A DNA stretch of 64,000 nucleotides from Aristolochia californica (lineage: Eukaryota > Streptophyta > Magnoliopsida > Piperales > Aristolochiaceae). Both the position numbers and the translations under genes were made by a program. Location of the stretch: the NCBI GenBank assembly GCA_029961685.1, contig JARWKL010000016.1:20838157-20902156 (forward strand). The letters are read 5' to 3'. This document shows positions 61,430-64,000 of this stretch, piece after piece. The notes under the pieces were generated by a model. That model worked only from the letters and a program-made list of their open reading frames with translations, made no database searches and was not told the DNA's origin. Numbering within the stretch: the first letter of the stretch is position 1; every line of letters begins with the position of its first letter.

Positions 61430-63735
61430 TCTCTGTTTTAAGGGTGGGATGACCTTGAGGAATCTGCGAATAATCCTACTTGATTAGAACAAATCAAGCC
61501 AATGATGTCATCTGCCCAATGAAATGGAAAGATCTAATGATAACCGGAAGTTGATTAATTAACAAAGGCCTCTGTGGGTTAAAAAGGGATAAAAAAGAAT
61601 CAGTTTTTAAAGATAATTTTGTGTTCAGAGGAGGAAAAACAAAACAAAGAGAACCCATATGATGATCAAGTGGTCATTGAAGGCAGTGGTCCACACCCTC
61701 ATTGATTGAGCTCAAGACAGAGGTTCTCCCACGTTCCTGCATGAAGAGAAGCCTACTGAAATCCCAGAAGAGAACAGGCTCACAGTGGGATTCTCCGTGC
61801 AGTGCCTCAGAGCCTGTCTTCCCTCAGGAATCAGAAGCATCCGCCCATGTGAACTGGACCCTTTGTTTAATCCTGGGTTTAATCCGAGCTTAGAAAAAGG
61901 CGACCAATTGGCACCCTACGACGCCATGACTCTCGATGCTGGCGACGACAAGATTCCGATTATATTAATCAGAACTGGATTTCAAGTCGCCCTGCAAGGT
62001 CATCTTTAGCTCCTCCGGTCACGCTTGATGACACCCATGTAAATCCACGCGCGTGACACTTGCCTCACGGCCTGACGCCCTTCCGCGTCATTCGTCGGCC
62101 ACCGGAGTGATCCAATTGACCGGATCCGAGACGTTCTTTCAGACCTGAGAAGACAATCTTTGTTGCTTGTGAAGCACATAACCGTCGACATCACCACCGT
62201 GACGGTCAAAGGACTCGAAAAAGGCAGGAAGCAGCGTCCTCATCAACCCAACAAAAAGAAGAAGAAATAATTTCTCATGGTCCACCGCTGCAAGTGTCTA
62301 CTTGTAAGAGTCCCAGCCATGCAAACCCTAGTATCTATGTAGGGCCCTTTTTCTGAACCACATCTTAACATAAGATTGAATTAGGGACTCATATTACAAG
62401 AAAGTAACGAGTTTGATTCCGTTTCAAGTTAAAACACGGCTCAGAAAACCCTGAATAATATAAACCCATCTACAGATCTTGGTATCCCAACCCTAATCAT
62501 CTTCACTAACCCTAGATATACATCCACATGCATATTATACAAATGAAGCTTCTTCCCTAGGTAGTTCAACCATGATTGGAGTGAAAAATAAGAAGACTCC
62601 CCTCGAGAACATAAGAAACCCTAATATACAAATGCCTTCTCGAGAGCTCCAAATCCAAGCTTTTCTTTCTTTCTCATCTTCTGCAGAATTGGATTAAAAT
62701 AAGGACTTAGGGTTTATGGGCATTGGGATGTGGGTGATGCACGTGCTGCTTTGCATTCTAAAATGGCTTTACTTCCAACGAGCTCATCTCAAAAGCCCTC
62801 CAAACTGAGTTGAGAAGCTCACCAGATTTCTACTCAAAGTGCCAACACAGTAGTCATCACCAGATCACCTTTTCCCAACCCTTTTTGTTGTCATCTGGGA
62901 AATGATAAGAAAATTGGGATTTTTTTATAACTAATGCAGGGTTTAGGGCTAAAGCAAAGGATTAAGTATCGGAAATGTCAAGAATTTTTTATTTTTTTTC
63001 ATCAGAGAAGACGGACACTTGGCGAGATCCCTCCATTAATTTACTTTTTAACTTATGTTGAGATGTGGTTTAAGGAATCTCAGGGACACAAAGACTAATT
63101 GGTTTTTGGTTCTTGGGAAGAGATATTTAATGTCTGGGTTAGTATTAAGAAAAGGGTTAATTAAGCTATCTAATTTCTCTCACTTGGTATAGTTTGCAGC
63201 CCTACAAGGGTGGCACGTAGAGTCACATGCTCTACAGACACGTCCAAATGTAAAAAATTAAAGTAAACGCAATTCTTAACCTTAAGATTAACCACTAGAT
63301 GTGCATATCAAACCTTAAAAGAGGCCTAAGAACATAACTACCTTCTTCTTCGTATTACACTGGTTCTCAATTTACCGAATGTAACCTGCTTTTCTTCCAG
63401 ATATTAACTAGGGGGGTTACACTAGTTCTTGACGAACAATTATGGCTTCCTCTCGTCATAATCAACTAATGAATGATAAATTATTAAATGTTTCTGAATT
63501 TATTCATATGAGAAGCTTGTAGCTAGCTTCAGGGAAGTCGCCATAATGTACCATTTAAACCAGAAAAAAAAAAGAAAAAAAAAAGCGACAGCCAGATCCA
63601 ACCAGACCAGCAGTCAATTTTTATTTGATTCAATGATAAATATAAAGCCCAGCCATATATATTACACCATCTGGATCTCCATCTTACGACGACATTGAAA
63701 GAGAATCTCACTTCTTGGAAAAAAACAAACATTAG
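59352..63735. other. WRKY upstream region and gene-poor flank
   Basis: The first 500 bp or so are likely leader and promoter of the WRKY gene, with a TC microsatellite at 59851-59876. An AT repeat of about 35 bp lies at 61392-61426. Small frames at 61104-61379, 61702-62009 and 62006-62209 have ordinary composition but no recognisable domain, so no gene is called. Confidence 0.45.
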
Positions 63736-63909
63736 CTACCCGCCAGCATGAGCTGATACAGATTCTTCTTTTCCCCCCCAAATCTTCCTAAGCTGTAGGG
63801 GCACAGCCCTGTCATAAAACCGAACCATCCTTTCACCAAGAAAGAGTTCAGAATTGTTTAAATAGTGATTGAATGAACTCATCAGAACTGAAAACTGTTC
63901 ACTGATCAT
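63736..63909 (-). CDS. Small unrecognised frame of 57 codons
   Basis: An ATG at 63909-63907 opens 57 codons on the minus strand, ending at TAG 63738-63736. The middle, RMVRFYDRAVPLQLRKIWGG, has a balanced composition unlike the low-complexity neighbours and could be the last exon of a gene continuing beyond the window. No splice acceptor is clearly required, and chance occurrence is quite possible. No function is proposed. Confidence 0.2.
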   Translation of the reverse strand: MISEQFSVLMSSFNHYLNNSELFLGERMVRFYDRAVPLQLRKIWGGKEESVSAHAGG

Positions 63910-64000
63910 TCATGGAGTCAGTCACTGTTATGACACTCTTTATATAATCTGCACTGAAACATGGAGTCACTGTTGCAGAGAGGGCCACAAAACCCAGAAA

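Noticed and set aside
61702..62209. Overlapping frames of 60-75 codons on both strands
   Set aside because: None carries a recognisable motif, they overlap or alternate on both strands, and no splice model makes a longer protein.

Overview
The window is nuclear DNA from a flowering plant. Genes are split by many short GT-AG introns, intergenic DNA is AT-rich with CT, AT and GT microsatellites, and remnants of PIF/Harbinger, LINE, Ty1/copia and Ty3/gypsy elements are scattered through it. Plant-specific families are present (WRKY group IIe, SAUR, E-class PPR, pectinesterase and its inhibitor). I cannot name the species. The exon models below were built by hand from splice signals and protein similarity; no alignment was run.

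Layout. 1-1.1 kb: the 3' end of a pectinesterase (+) facing a pectinesterase-inhibitor-like gene (-). 1.9-5.7 kb: coatomer delta subunit (-), 11 coding exons. 7.1-10.9 kb: an AT-rich transposon nest, in which a decayed PIF/Harbinger transposase is split by a second TAA-flanked element that carries a purine-rich tract; tandem AT-rich repeats follow. 11.2-12.0 kb: an unrecognised three-helix membrane protein (-). 14.2-15.7 kb: an RS-rich nuclear protein with a probable 45-nt intron (-). 18.7-19.7 kb: an atypical bHLH factor (+). 20.6-20.9 kb: a Tourist-like MITE. 22.0-23.7 kb: an LRR receptor pseudokinase (+). 24.3-27.4 kb: protein N-terminal methyltransferase (-), divergent from an intronless PPR gene at 27.7-30.1 kb (+). 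32.0-42.8 kb: the sulfurtransferase STR1 (-), expanded by at least four retroelement fragments in its introns. 44.0-47.7 kb: a short-chain dehydrogenase (-). 48.5-48.9 kb: a SAUR (-). 49.5-52.9 kb: a decaying, intron-containing YchF GTPase pseudogene (-). 57.0-59.4 kb: a WRKY group IIe factor (-). From 59.4 kb to the end I see no convincing gene.

The genes are an ordinary set of independent plant loci and do not form a pathway or cluster. Gene pairs worth noting are the convergent pectinesterase/inhibitor pair, the divergent NTMT/PPR pair with about 325 bp between start codons, and the PPR and SDR genes, whose closest relatives I recall as neighbours in Arabidopsis (At4g20770 and At4g20760). 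I did not find a new multi-gene system. The most informative structures are the nested transposon insertion, the retroelement fragment flanked by long direct repeats in STR1 intron 6, the collapsed pseudokinase, the 45-nt intron and the unprocessed YchF pseudogene.
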